Below are positions 12,791-24,966 of a DNA stretch of 64,000 nucleotides, piece after piece (position 1 is the stretch's first letter; the number at the start of each line of letters is the position of its first letter). The stretch lies in assembly GCA_004352715.1 (NCBI GenBank), contig SCFE01000036.1, forward strand, positions 700,218 through 764,217, written 5' to 3'. The DNA is from Hofstenia miamia (lineage: Eukaryota; Xenacoelomorpha; Acoela). Both the position numbers and the translations under genes were made by a program. The notes under the pieces are model-generated. The model ran no database searches. It was not told the origin of the DNA and saw only the letters and a list, made by a program, of their open reading frames with translations.

Positions 12791-13875
12791 GTTATTTTAA
12801 AATCAACATAAAATACCATTGCTGATTTGATTATGATAATATTACTTTTGTATTTTCTAATAAACTGCATAAAGTCGCTAATTGACAAATGCATGCACTC
12901 CCATCAAATTTGTAAGTTTCATAAATAATAGTCTAAAATAATTCACTTGTTAATTTATGAGTGCAACTAACAGTGGCTACAAAATAAATTTCGCCTTAAC
13001 AGGAATTTTCAGCCTTTTAATGGTTTTTAGTAAAAATTTGTAAATTCAATGAGGTTAAACATTGATTGTCTGACTCGTTGGATCTGGTTATAGGTCAATT
13101 GCCTACTTTTCTTTGTAGATCAAAATGTATGTTCGACTGCCACTGTGATCAAAAACTAGTTTTTATCATGTAACCCATTAATTTTTGCTTGTTTATAATA
13201 TCAAAGTTATGGTGTTTCATCCTGTTGGCTTGCATCAACACATTCAAGATAACTGGAGGAGACAAAACTCAACACACTAAATGTTTTTCTGAATTTAATC
13301 GGTGTTGGAAAAATGTGAATTCAGTGAAAAATCATGATCAAATGTCGAAGTAAATGGAATTCTTTAGAATTTGAGAATAAAAATTGTCTATTTAATACAG
13401 TGTTGAATTAAGAATTAGAAAGAGGCATACATTTCTCGCCCTGCTGGTATTTGTTTATAAATGATCTCTTGAATAAATTTAATGCTCGGGTGAAAATAAG
13501 AGAACAATTTTCTCTTTCTGCTTCTATTAATGCATTGTGTACACTGATCTAATTAAATTAAATTACGCAAATGTCGCCTACTTGTAATGAATATTCTAAC
13601 ATTTTAATGTCTAAATTTGAAAGGCGAGGTTTCGGTATGATGGGTTACCCAAACACATTCCAAACCATATTTTTCAACGAACAAAACTAGAGGGTATACT
13701 CAGTTAGCCGATTCTGTAATGAAACAAGTATAACAATCTATTAATATGAAAAACAATGCAAAACTGCAGATTTTTCAAATAGATGACACCTAACCCTCCA
13801 AGCACTGGCAATACATTTTTGAATCACAAATTTTGAGTTTGTATTAATCTGTTAATTATATTTCTTCTATTTCAG

Positions 13876-13928
13876 AAACAATAATGATAATATCAAAAGT
13901 CTTCTACAACAGCTGAGTATTGTGTGTC
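13876..13928 (+). CDS. Candidate exon of a nested plus-strand gene (1)
   Basis: It follows a strong acceptor (ATTTCTTCTATTTCAG, ending 13875). After one base, the open frame reads NNNDNIKSLLQQLSIVC and reaches the donor-like GTGGGT at 13929, leaving one base. That base is in phase with the two-base start of the candidate exon at 14422. The donor is not strong. Function unknown. The gene would lie inside the third intron of the opposite-strand gene. Confidence 0.4.
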
Positions 13929-14421
13929 GTGGGTTAGATTGAACATACCTTAGAAAAAGTTGCTTCAAACACTAAATGGTGATTATATAAATTACCCATT
14001 TTGCATTGTATAAAAATGTACTACTGGTACTGAAAGGATATTATGTACGTTTAGGTAGCATCCCTAATACTAACATAGGGCATACACGACAGGCCTTTGA
14101 ATAAAGAAAGCAATTATTTCATATACGACATCATGGATGCCGCTGAAGCATTCAAAGAATATTCGATCAATGATCCGTGGATTTGAATAAAGTACTTGAA
14201 TAGAACTTCTAAATACATTCTCTCATTGGTCAAAATGCGAATCGTTAGATTTGTTGAATAAAGCAATTCCGTCAGCAATCGATTACTTCAATAAAATTTC
14301 ATAATCAAAACGGATAGATTCCATACAAATACATCGAATTTAACCAAGACATTTTAAATGCACTCATTTCCATTTTATCGCAATTATCCAATTATTTTCG
14401 AAAATATATGCACATATGAAG

Positions 14422-14588
14422 ATAAAAGCCGTAATTTACTTGCTTTATTAAAAAAACTGATCTCATGCACTCAGCGTAAATTAATTACAAACGACAGAAC
14501 AAAATTTGAGGAAATGAGGTTTTGGCAATGTTGGAAGTTGTTCAATATGAACACTCGCTTTCATGTGGAGGTTTTGATAAGTGCAAAT
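14422..14588 (+). CDS. Candidate exon of a nested plus-strand gene (2)
   Basis: A 167-nt exon model. Pyrimidine-rich sequence at 14365-14400 leads to the AG at 14420-14421, and the donor GTAAGA follows at 14589. After two bases there are 55 open codons, beginning KSRNLLALLKKLISCTQRKL and ending MNTRFHVEVLISAN, in phase 0 at the donor. This fits both the preceding candidate (one leftover base) and the following one (phase 0). The composition is that of an ordinary soluble helical protein. The frame is also open upstream to an ATG at 14358, so the 5' boundary is uncertain. No family recognised. Confidence 0.45.
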
Positions 14589-15681
14589 GTAAGATCTTGA
14601 ACAAAATATCCGTTTTCGAAAGTTAACATTATCACTCTCTGTTGCTTTCTATCACTGATACTTATGTTAACCTTAAAGGATTTAGCTTACAATAGCTAAG
14701 AAACCTCGACATTATTTTTCTGTTATTAAGAAACATTTACTGACAGAAGTTCAGGCTCACTTAGAAGCAAACCTCATGTAAAGCACATGTAAATCTTTAT
14801 TGACGCCTGGCTGTCAGCTACAAAGTTTAGAAAAAGACCGAGCGACGATCAAAGTGACAAGCCATATTTCTAACAAGAGGAAGAATCCGTCATGTGAGAA
14901 TTACTGGAGAAGCAATATTAATAGAAATTGATTTACAGGAGCTAATTAAAGACCTGTAATCACTATACGTATATTGCCTTGCATTAATACTTCGTACTTA
15001 ACCCCATCCCAACAATCTCTTTTAGGACTTTTCATACACGTTTATGGACAATAGTATGCTATAAATCCTAACTGTTTTCATGAAGTTGATATAATACATT
15101 TTCGTATTGTATAGAAAAACAACACTTTTAAAATTTAGCATCCAGTGAAAGTGTGGTCCTTCATTTAACTATGACATTATTTGTTTATAGTGAAATGTTC
15201 AAAAATTGAAATATAACATAAATTGACTCTTGATTAAAATAAGCTGTAACTAAAGCTAATGCTAAATTTTAGGGTGAAAGAGATATTGTTCTCAACAAAG
15301 ATAGAATTATTTTCTCATGATCAAAATGCGTTGGAAATACAACTAAAAGCGTTGTTACATCAAATACCTGAGTGAAAGAGGAGAAAAATCTAACGGAAAT
15401 TAAAGTTAATTTGTTATCTTTATGAGCTAAATTGTTTATTATTTGGACTTACAATGTCAGTGCAAGATTTCAAAGAACCATTTCAGTGAAATAGATTTCG
15501 TACAATTTACAATTCAAATACATTGATTAGCGTTTTTGAGGTGAAATTGTACTTTCAGAAAGCCAGTAATTGTTTATAGGAAAAGCTGGAAGCATTGTTG
15601 AACTACCAAATTCTAAGATTCCAAGCAACGCCATATGATGATAATTTTAAACCTACTATAAAATATTTTTTTAAATTATAG

Positions 15682-15826
15682 GTGCAATCTAGTGAAACAA
15701 TTAAAAAGATTTTGACACTCAAAATGACTACGAATCGCGTTTCAAAAATCAATTATTATGCAATAGCACCAAAATTTGATGCTCCAGTGCAGAACACCCA
15801 ACATTTATATCCGCTTTGTAGTCTTG
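15682..15826 (+). CDS. Candidate exon of a nested plus-strand gene (3)
   Basis: It is preceded by ATTTTTTTAAATTATAG. The frame is open from the first base: VQSSETIKKILTLKMTTNRV, then SKINYYAIAPKFDAPVQNTQ and HLYPLCSLG. The donor GTATTT at 15827 leaves one base. If not spliced there, the frame ends at a TAG at 15841-15843, making this a possible last exon. Its phase-0 start agrees with the donor at 14588. It does not join directly to the exon at 16317, so a missing exon or a different end is implied. Confidence 0.45.
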
Positions 15827-16316
15827 GTATTTACCACATATAGAATTACTTGAATGCAGATTAAATTTGACGCTATGTACAAAACTCAGTTTTTTGCAAC
15901 AAACCTTAAATGAAGATTTGCATAAATAAAACTTCACCATTGTTACAAATATTTTTAAGATATTTAACATCATCATTACCAATTACTGCCATTAATTGTT
16001 TTAAACATATTTTGCAATATTCTTCTCAAATGTTTTTTGTATATATTAATATAAATTTGTATGGAATTTGGGCAATTATTTTTATGATTTGGACTTTAAT
16101 ACTTTTCGTAATCTACTTGTATTTTCTCAAATGTGCATTCCTATTTTGAAATTTAAAAAGCGTTCAGTTTATAATTTGCATTGAAATTAGTAAAATACTA
16201 AAATTTAATAGCATTTATTATCTTATAAATTTTCGTAAACAATGTGTTTATTGCTAATTATATTCACCCATATTGATAATTGAATTATTGTAACCGTACT
16301 ATTTCATGTTTTCTAG

Positions 16317-16502
16317 AACGAAAAAACTGCGAGGGTTGGTAATCAAGGATTATTTTCCAATGCCAGTATTCGAATCCGAACGAATTTTTCGGGATTACAC
16401 AAGCACCATCACTGAGCGTTTAGTATCTCATATATCTATGTGTACACGCATCGATGAAATTTACTTACCATGTACAGTTATGGAAATAGTTTATTCACAG
16501 GG
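16317..16502 (+). CDS. Candidate exon of a plus-strand gene (4)
   Basis: A 186-nt exon model with a very good acceptor (TTTCATGTTTTCTAG, ending 16316) and donor GTAAAG at 16503. One base, then 61 open codons starting TKKLRGLVIKDYFPMPVFES, then ERIFRDYTSTITERL and a Cys-containing end IDEIYLPCTVMEIVYSQ, with two bases left over. The length is a multiple of three. Codon use is more balanced than in the flanks. It is probably part of the same nested gene as 13876-15826, although the phase does not match 15826 directly. No family recognised. Confidence 0.5.
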
Positions 16503-18890
16503 GTAAAGAATAGAAACTAAACTTCTGATAAAAAATTAGCATAAAATTGACCCTGGTGTTAAGTACCAAATTTAGATATTGAATTCTTCCAAGAATAATG
16601 TTGTCAATATAGAGTGGCGCAACTTTAATTTCCACTCCTGTATTGTAATCATTTTAAATTGATGGATCTTTAAATAAAAAAGCTGGCAGATCAATTGTAG
16701 ATTTAGTAAAGAAATAAAAAATTGCTATTGCATTTACAAAACTGTTGAAATAATAAACGCTGTTAAAAGAAATGCTCGACGCTGGAGACATCCTATATTA
16801 ATTTAACATTATTACGTTTGACAAGTTCGGCCGCAAATTCTAGATACTATAAATATTAAATTTGGCTTCCATCCTAATTTATGACTTGCAGTACATAAAG
16901 TAATGTCACTAAGCGGTATAAATCCAGATACTAACTGGAGGGAGACAAGTTATATTAAAAGAACTCTGTTATGCAAAAAATTAAAGAAGCATTTTATGTG
17001 ATTTAAACATAATGCAATGATTGCATATGAAAAGTAAGTTTTAAACGAAAAATGATCGGTGCAAACAAATCGCTTAAATTGTAAATTACATTTTAAACAA
17101 AGATTTATAACATTATTCATTTAAAACAGTAGCAAAAAGGGACAGAAAATACGTTGGTTTTAAAAAAAACAACGAAATTTTCTTTTTCTGCAATATATAG
17201 TGTTTGCAATCTTCTTGCTGATAGAAAATGAATGTTTTAATGTCATTTATTGGAGTTCACAAACGACAGAAATCTTATTAATTTATGCGAACAAATTTAA
17301 GAAATTTACTACGAGCATAAATAAATTTTTTTATAGCAAAATATCAAAATTTGATCCTATTTAGCTGAAATAAAATTTAAAAGTCATTAAATTGCAAAAT
17401 TTAAGCTGATAAAAAGTGGTAAGAAGATCACGAACACCCTGTACATAAATAAAGATTTTGAGCAGGTAAAATTCAATATTTTGTATTTACGATAAATATA
17501 CTTTAATTTCAACTAGAGAAACCAAATTTGTAAAATGCATTGAATTGGAATGCAGAGTTAAAAACCAATGGCCAGTGCTAGAAAAAAATCAAAATATGAG
17601 TGTAGTGCATAACTTTTAATGTTCTGAGAGGATCACGAAAGATAGGAAATTTGCCGTTCGTTGCCTAAATTTATGTAGCGTTTAGAATTTTAAACTCACA
17701 ATTTTAGCATACATATTACATATTCTTGTATTTATTTGCATATTTGAATGAATTTATTTGCATTTTAATTGCATTGAATGTCGCCTAAACCAAAAAGCCA
17801 ACCTTTATTACTTTTTTAAACTTCTGAGCATGGATTTCGATATTGCAAAAATTCATAGAAGGTTAAGGTGTAAATTTCCGCACACGACGCCTACAGATAC
17901 ATTAGAAATGAAATAGCTCGATATTCTGTACTTTCCTATATTAAATACACATTTATTAAATTTATTAAAACTCTGGGGAACAATGCAGGACGCATACATA
18001 AATAATACATTTGAATTAATAAAAGTTCTTTTAAGAAATATTACTTTGCAATAGTTAAACTAGTAAACTAAACCTGTAATACCCCATAACAAACACTTTC
18101 CATTATTTTATAGTTTTTAGTATTATAAACCAAAAAAAGAGTAAATATAAATATTCTCAAAAACATACGGATTATGAAAATTGATAGAATGTTTTCATAT
18201 TAACCATAGTCCGAAAAAAGGAAAAAAATTAAAAAACGATAAATCAGAGGTTGTTTTAAAGCGAATTTCAAAAAATATGATATAAAACATCGAAACCCAA
18301 CGACTGGATACATGCCAAAGACTATCAGTTGAGAAGTTCGTTTTATAAATGGAAATCTACATCTGATGAATAAAGGCCAAAACATCAACTAACAAAAAAC
18401 AGTGTTGACTGGGAAAATTTAAAAGATATTGGCAGGCTTGCGGGGAAGAAGTTTGTATCCAGCCTAAATAATGGCTGTATAGGTATAGGTTAAAATGGTC
18501 AATAGTGAATGGTGCTTTGCTTAATCGAAATAACTGAAAATGAAATGAATTGCTTTTATCCTAAACAGTTGTAGCACAGTCCCAAATACCATTAAATTTA
18601 AAAGGAACGTTGAGTTTACTGTTGAAATGAAGTTGATCAAACAATTATTGGTAGAAATTCACTACAATGAGGTAATTTACTACAAACTATTGTTTTTAAA
18701 AAATAAAATGCTGAGGGTGAGTCTTATAAATTTTATTGTTCTAGAATGATTTCTTTATAATTGTGGTTTTATTTTATCCAAGCAGCCAAGAAAGATCCTG
18801 ATGAATATATTGGCTTCAATAATTTTCAATAAATCAACAAAACATTAAAAACTTCTAAAAAATATGATCTTAGTATCGAATCACAAACTT
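16503..18890. other. Intronic/intergenic AT-rich stretch
   Basis: No exon with both splice signals was found on either strand. Short coding-like runs (for example near 16786-16860, plus) lack acceptors or donors. No transposon ends were recognised. Confidence 0.35.
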
Positions 18891-18893
18891 TTA

Positions 18894-19260
18894 TTATTTT
18901 ATTCCTGTGGTAGTGTGTGGAACTTGTGGTGTGGATTTGTAGACATTTCTTGTGGGTCGAAATATGTCACGCCACTGAGAGGCTGGATATTGGCGATGAA
19001 AACGATAGAAGTTTGTCTTTGAAATGAGGGCGGATTCATTCTTTTTAATAAGATTCTTAAAATTTAAAAAAATGTAAGCAATGTATTTTTTGGCTAAATT
19101 TATAACAAAACACCAAATGTTGGAGAAAACATTAATGGATGAATCTAGGATAGTCTCCAAATTCCTAGCGATAGAAACAACTTGGACAATCAGGAAGAAA
19201 CACAACCGTGATTCGAAAAGGAATAAAATTATTGCCTGCGACTCAAATTCAAAATTAAAC
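18894..19260 (-). CDS. Candidate 3'-terminal coding exon with hydrophobic segments (minus)
   Basis: On the minus strand, after ...AATAATCAG (ending near 19261), a single frame is open for about 120 codons to a TAA at 18894-18896. It has two hydrophobic runs (AIILFLF..LCFFLIVQVV and VFSNIWCFVINL) separated by an LDSSIN motif, then a basic tail with FYRFHRQYPASQWRDIFRP. A polyadenylation hexamer AATAAA overlaps the stop. The pattern is reminiscent of the end of a multi-pass membrane receptor (a TM7-like SSIN followed by a cytoplasmic tail), but NPxxY is absent and this is only a guess. Its start phase does not fit the exon at 20022-20197, so it is either a different gene or a relic. Confidence 0.35.
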
Positions 19261-20021
19261 TGATTATTGAGCGATTTATTAACTTTAGTGAAGTGATTTC
19301 CTTAGTAGGGAAACTGCATTTGAAGAAATACTTATTATACTAATAAAGGAAGAAATTAGCGCCTGACCAACCCATGAAAAGGCGTGGTGTATTATTGGAA
19401 AGCTATTTCAATAAATCAAATAAAACAATTTAGAAAGAATGTATTGCCGCTTGCAAATGTAGGACAATTGAAAGATAAGAGCTATCATCAGGAAAATGAG
19501 ATTTACAATCCATTAAATATTTAAACAGAGACAATCCTCATAATCCGCACTTCCAACTAATCAATAAACTATTAACTCTTAGTGACTATAATATGGGAGC
19601 ACAGACTTTTTATACAACCAAATTCCAATAAAAGTTGAAAGAAGCGCGAAATATTTTGAGGTCACCATCGTTCTGGTTAATATCACAGTTATAAAACATT
19701 CTGCACCCTTCGAAATGAAATTTAGACCATCTAAGGTGACATTTAGCTAACTTCAAAGAATATTCTCAACAAATGAAATTCAGAAAAAGTTCCTACTTTC
19801 CATAACAACAATGATTTGATTGAATGTTTTTTTAGCAATTTAAGTACTCTAATTATGATGATGATCTATTTAAAAATACAATAAATATGTAAAATTCCTT
19901 TTTGGGTTACATTTGGAAAGGGTGCAGTGTTGACTAAAAAAATGTTGAGTTGGATCGTTTACATATTTGATCAAACTAAGGATAGTAAAACCTCTACATA
20001 TCAATATTTTGGAAAACTTAC

Positions 20022-20197
20022 TTAACAAAGAATCTTTCTCGGGTGGACTAGAAGATTTGCAAAAGTATGTAGTTGCTGTGTCGTTTTTATCCGATGAGCA
20101 GTCAGGATCATGTTGGCTCACAGGAGTTAATAACGTTGAATCCACCTGCAGTGAAGAGCTTTCACTCCGCTCGGGTTCTGAGCGTCGATCCCTCGGA
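20022..20197 (-). CDS. Internal exon 3 of an unidentified large minus-strand gene
   Basis: A 176-nt exon with a minus-strand acceptor ...GAACTGAAATTTAG and a perfect donor GTAAGT. The frame has one base, 58 open codons and one leftover base. It begins PRDRRSEPERSESSSLQ and ends CKSSSPPEKDSLL, with an acidic Asp/Ser-rich middle (HDPDCSSDKNDTATT). The composition is that of a disordered cytoplasmic linker rich in phosphorylatable Ser/Thr. The one-base start completes AG from the exon at 23222-23345 (AG+T = Ser), and the leftover base is completed by the exon at 7374-7447 (A+TT = Ile). The opposite strand is also open here but lacks splice signals, so the minus strand is preferred. Confidence 0.6.
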
Positions 20198-21600
20198 CTA
20201 AATTTCAGTTCAAAAATATTTAACTAATATAATTTGGTTGTAAATTCGTGATGTATTGGAAAACATATTTCAATTTTAAACTAGATAGTTACAGTGAGTA
20301 GCATCGTTCATTCAGAATGTGTTGGGGGTAATGCGCCACTTGAACTGATAATTAAAAATAATTTAGCTTTGTAATAAGTACATAGCGAGTCATTTCAGTA
20401 CTTCTTAAAACTTGCAAAATCACAACAATTCATTTATTTTCAATAAAACTATTTGAAACCTCTAATATTATAAAGTTACAATGACATCTGAAATAGACAT
20501 GGAAGAATTAAACGTACAAAGCAAGTCTGAATAAGGTTTACACTTGATTTGAAGATGGTTATTTACAAAATTGGATCATAATAATTAATAACCTGGTAAA
20601 AGCCAAATATACAATTAAGAAAATAAATTAAATATTTGAAAATTTTCCATTGAATACAATTTTGGTTACAAATAGGAGAAATCTGATGAATTTATGGAAT
20701 TGTATAACTTATCTGGACAAACAAAATATTTAAGATTTGATGAAAATAAAATATTGAATATATAAAAATTAGCGAATACTTTTAATACTACGCTTTAGAA
20801 CAGCGAAATTATGGTGATAAATATGCACTTTTAAAATTAAAATATTCAGATAATGGTCGGAATCAGGAAGATTAAACGACATTTCATTTGTAAAAATATA
20901 CATGTATAAAAAACAACAATTTTTCGACATGAAAAATATTTTGATTGAATGTATTTGTTTATAATTCCAAATTCATCTCAGTTTAGTAAGCCTGCCTCCA
21001 CTTAAAATGTAAGATATAGGAACCTCAATTGACCCGGATCACGTTGCAAGGAACCAGGACGGGCACTGAAAAATCTACGATATTCCCTGCAGTACGATAT
21101 TTCAAATATATAATTTATTAATTCTAAGTGTTGTAGATAAGCACCATAATGAACGTAACTACAATAAAAATTAATAGCATAACATAAAAAACTGAAATTG
21201 GTGCATTAATAAAAATGTAGGCTAAGTTTAGATTTTCAATTTAGATTTTTCTGATTCGAATGAAATAAATTACTGGCCCATAAACGATTATTAGTTTAAA
21301 AATTGCATTTTGCTATTTCCGATGCCAAATGGCCACTCTTGTCATAATGGAAAATACATGCATACATTCAATTGAGAAGGGAACAAAAATGGGCGATCAT
21401 ATACACAAAAAATTGAGTTAAACCTGTAATATGTCGAGTAGCATCGAAATGCACAATTTATACAATCGAATTTTATGCTCAATAATTGAAATTTATGCAA
21501 AATAGACATTTTGTTGAACATAAGTGTATTCGAAATGTCAATTTTGTTAAAATGACAATTCTTGCATGTGTTCAGATAGCAGAGCGTTTGGATACAAGGG

Positions 21601-22707
21601 CAGAGCTGCAACCGTACGATGCTCGTGCCGTGCCTAATATTTTGTTTTACTTAGTCGTGCCCCAAATCAATGGAATATGCAAGCGTCTGAAACTCACAAT
21701 TATTTTTTATCCAATTTTTTGTTCGTAATTAATATTGCAATGAATTGGCAAGCGCTGAATTTATTGTTTTACATGTTTTTTATCTTCAGTTTATTTAAAA
21801 TGGATTAAATTATTGCATTTCAAAAATTGTAGTATCAAAAGGATTTCTAATATTTACTACCTTTGAAGATTGTATGGGTAAAATGGAAATTTAGAAATGA
21901 TTTAAATAAAAAAAAATCCGATTTTTGTAATTGTAATCGGATTTTTTTCCTAACACTGATTAAATGATTCTTAGAAATAGACTTGCATAGAAATTACATT
22001 TCGGGAATCTTTAGAATGCAACAACAATATTCGTATTTTCGTTATTCCATGTACTTCCTGCTTGACATTTTGCAGAATTTCAAATCATTGCTTACAGATG
22101 TATTAGATATTATGTTTTGCGATTTTTGTCGAATTGTCGTGAGGCATATTTAGTACATAACGAATAATTTAATACGCGTAATTCAATGTTTCTAAGTTTA
22201 TAGGTTATGTTCTAATTATTACATTATTTTTCTATGCAGTAAGCGTTTTCTAATATATTAGTTCCTTTTATTTAAATGTCCATACGTTTAGAATAGCATA
22301 CATTTAATTAGAATAAGTAAACCTTATATCAAAAACCTTTTCAAAAATGTAGTTTTTTGTTTTTCACTGCTCACTTCTGGTAAATATAATTATTTGGGTG
22401 TCTATTTTTGAGGCACATTACATTAATGGAAGCATATCATAATACGTTTATATACAATCGGGATTCATACTTATGTTTTAGGAATCTGACGTAAAAGATG
22501 TTTTTTTCAACAAAGTTGGATTTCCCAAAATTTACAGGTCAAACAAAAATACAACAATTACACTTGTATTAGTCTGATTTGTTACTAGAATTAGATATAT
22601 TTGAAAAACCGTACCGTGCCTAATAATATTTTTAAAAAACCGTGCCGTGCTTAAAATCCACGGTGCCGGAGGTGTGCTTCCAAAACCCAGGCACGGTTGC
22701 AGCTCTG
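21601..22707. mobile_element. 1107-bp non-autonomous hAT-type element
   Basis: It starts CAGAGCTGCAACCGT, and its last 15 bases are the exact reverse complement. The flanks TACAAGGG (21593-21600) and TGCAAGGG (22708-22715) are an 8-bp target duplication with one transition. Subterminal regions repeat CGTGCCGTGCCTAA and its inverse. No transposase frame is present. A fragment of the 404-bp MITE family is nested inside (21729-21958). The element lies in intron 2 of the minus-strand gene. Confidence 0.8.
21729..21958. mobile_element. 5'-truncated copy of the 404-bp hAT-type MITE, nested
   Basis: About 230 bases match the 3' part of the MITEs at 1821-2224 and 2675-3078, from the TGAATTGGCAAGC segment to the end CCTAACACTG. 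The left half is missing, so the copy was truncated or partly replaced. It lies inside the 1107-bp element, so it either inserted there or was captured by it. Confidence 0.7.
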
Positions 22708-23221
22708 TGCAAGGGTACCGCACGACAGTTTTTGACACTAGTTAAACAGTTTATTGACTGTAATAAAAAAAGACCTGCCATCTGATATGCCAATAAATTG
22801 CTTTTGTAGTACACAATTTGTCAAATTTGATTTATAGATTTATCGATTTGACTATTAGCAAAACAATATTCGCATTCTACATGAGTAGTCTTTTAGAGTC
22901 TTTTAACTATTAATAAAATATTTTACCATTCGTTAAATAATGTAACTAAAAAAATTCGGTTACTACAAAAGCACTGCGTATATATTTTAACCATTTCAAC
23001 ATAAAATTGCAAACATGAACTTATTGGAATGTCGCACAAGTCTATTTACTATAGCCCAAAAGGTTTTTTTCAATAAAGTCTTATCATCTGAATTTACAAT
23101 GCATCGAAAAATTCACAATTTAAAGATATTTGGCCAATTGATGCAAATAACAACCATTTTTTACCAAAAAACAAAACTTCAATCCTATTAAATGTTGTTA
23201 AAATATCTGTTTAAATATAAC

Positions 23222-23345
23222 CTTGCATATGTCGCAAATGGAGAAGATGTTCTGTGTTTATCAATTGAAGGCTTTGAGTTATGCGTAAGTTCGGAGCCTC
23301 GGCGCAGATTTGCCAAGGTTTTAGGCAACTTGAACTGTGATCCAG
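23222..23345 (-). CDS. Internal exon 2 of an unidentified large minus-strand gene
   Basis: A 124-nt exon with minus-strand acceptor ...ATCCCTATTTTAG and donor GTTATA (weak). After two bases, 40 codons are open, starting GSQFKLPKTLANLRRGSELT and ending SIDKHRTSSPFATYA, with two bases left. It is basic and Ser-rich, like the neighbouring exons. Phases fit on both sides: the single leftover base of the 28475-28559 exon plus CT makes TCT (Ser), and AG plus the first base of the 20022-20197 exon makes AGT (Ser). The plus strand also has a short frame here, without an acceptor. Confidence 0.55.
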
Positions 23346-24360
23346 CTAAAATAGGGATTATAGTATTTCTTACAAATATTTGAAAAAGGTAGCAATGATA
23401 AAGTTTAGTTATTAGCTGTGATAACCTTGTCTTCCACTAGCGCATTGTTCTCCTTTATTATATCCGGTTATTGAATCGAATAAAGCATGCTCAAAGAATT
23501 GCATCATTCATTAATAATCAGAAGGCAATGCTGCTCTATCGAAACTATTCTTTGGGTTAAACACGTTTTACTATAAACCAGAAAGAAGACGATGAATCAA
23601 GTCTGCTGCTTAAAGACTTTCATTTGGATGCAATATATTGCATAAATGAGAATAATGCAGTGGATTGCAAGGCCACTACAACTAGTGAAATACTCGCAGG
23701 GATATATTAGTGACAAAGTAAAAAGTTAAGATTGAATTAGCAGAAAATCTTTAGCAAGTTGAATTCTTTCATAAATTCTAAAATAGACTTGAACTAAATG
23801 GCTGTATTGCAATAATACAATAATAAAAAATTTAAGAAATGTGTCTGACAATACTGATAAATGAAATAAATTAGGTTAAGTAAGAATCAAATTTCCTGTA
23901 TTGAATATTTATGATTTGAGGCCAAAGCAATGATTAGAAAACTTCAAAAATAGACTGAATTAACAGTACCATTCGTAGTAGTTCCTAGCTTTTCATCGTG
24001 TTTGGGTGTTAAAAACAATAAACTAGTTGATATTGCCAGAACAGTGATCCCTTTATGTCGGCTCTTAAGTGTAGTACAATAATATTATGCAAGAAAATAA
24101 AGCAATATATTGTATTCGGTGATTTGAAGCACAGGTAAAAACAAGAACATTCTCAATAATTGAGTTGAAATTTGAAATAGATGGCAACCTAACAAAATGA
24201 CACAAAAGGCAATATTTGAATCGCCATCTATCGGAAATTGTAAAAAAACTTTTGTTTTATAGAAAACGAAAAGAAAAATAAATGGATAAAAATGAAAATG
24301 ATTGCACTTAAAGAAATCAAATTTAAAGAAATAATTTGTTAGAAGAGCTAACAAAGGTTT

Positions 24361-24391
24361 ATATACATATACATATATATATATACATATA
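24361..24391. repeat. Imperfect (TA)n tract
   Basis: Alternating AT with two ACAT interruptions. It lies within intron 1 of the minus-strand gene. Confidence 0.9.
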
Positions 24392-24922
24392 GTACTTAAA
24401 GTGAAACATCACACAGTAAATGAAGATAAAGTGCAAGGAGTAGAAGTGAGGAAAAAACGAAAATTGCTTTTAGATGTTGCAGCAATAACAATGGTTATAT
24501 TAAAAGCATGTACACATTCTTTTTTAAATGTATAAGTGCGGAATTGACGATGGAAAAATGTGCTCTCCTGCTGAAGTGAACATATGTAGCTGAAGTACAT
24601 GAAAATAGACACTTTTTTAAAACAAAACAATTTCGCAAGAAACATATCTCATGCTTAGATAATAGAGTGGGAGTGGTTTAAAACCTATGCCAGCAACATT
24701 TAACCTTAACTATTTTGTTTTCTCTAAAATTCTTAAATTGCTTCATGTTAAGCAGAATTTTATATGCGTTTTTTTAAATAGTTTTTATTGTACATAATGT
24801 AGTTTGTAATTTTTTAAATACGTTTATATTTGTAAATATGTTCTTTGCATATATATTGCATATTACAAACTGCCAATAAAACTTTTACTAGGCAAAAAAT
24901 AGACCGCTCATGTTTTCTTCAG

Positions 24923-24966
24923 GCGCGGCGAACACAATGTCGCGTCGAAACAGTAATGTCGCAAAA
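24923..24966 (+). CDS. Candidate first coding exon (plus strand)
   Basis: A GC-rich 44-nt island in AT-rich DNA, preceded by the strong acceptor GTTTTCTTCAG (ending 24922) and followed by the donor GTAAGA at 24967. It holds 14 untranslated bases, an ATG at 24937-24939 in good context (ACAATGT) and exactly ten codons, MSRRNSNVAK, ending in phase 0. An ATG so close behind an acceptor would suit either a 5' untranslated intron or a spliced-leader acceptor. No downstream partner exon was identified. Confidence 0.4.

Noticed and set aside
16465-16545. Minus-strand acceptor and GTAAGT donor overlapping the plus-strand exon at 16317
   Set aside because: All three minus-strand frames contain stops; the plus-strand exon is preferred.
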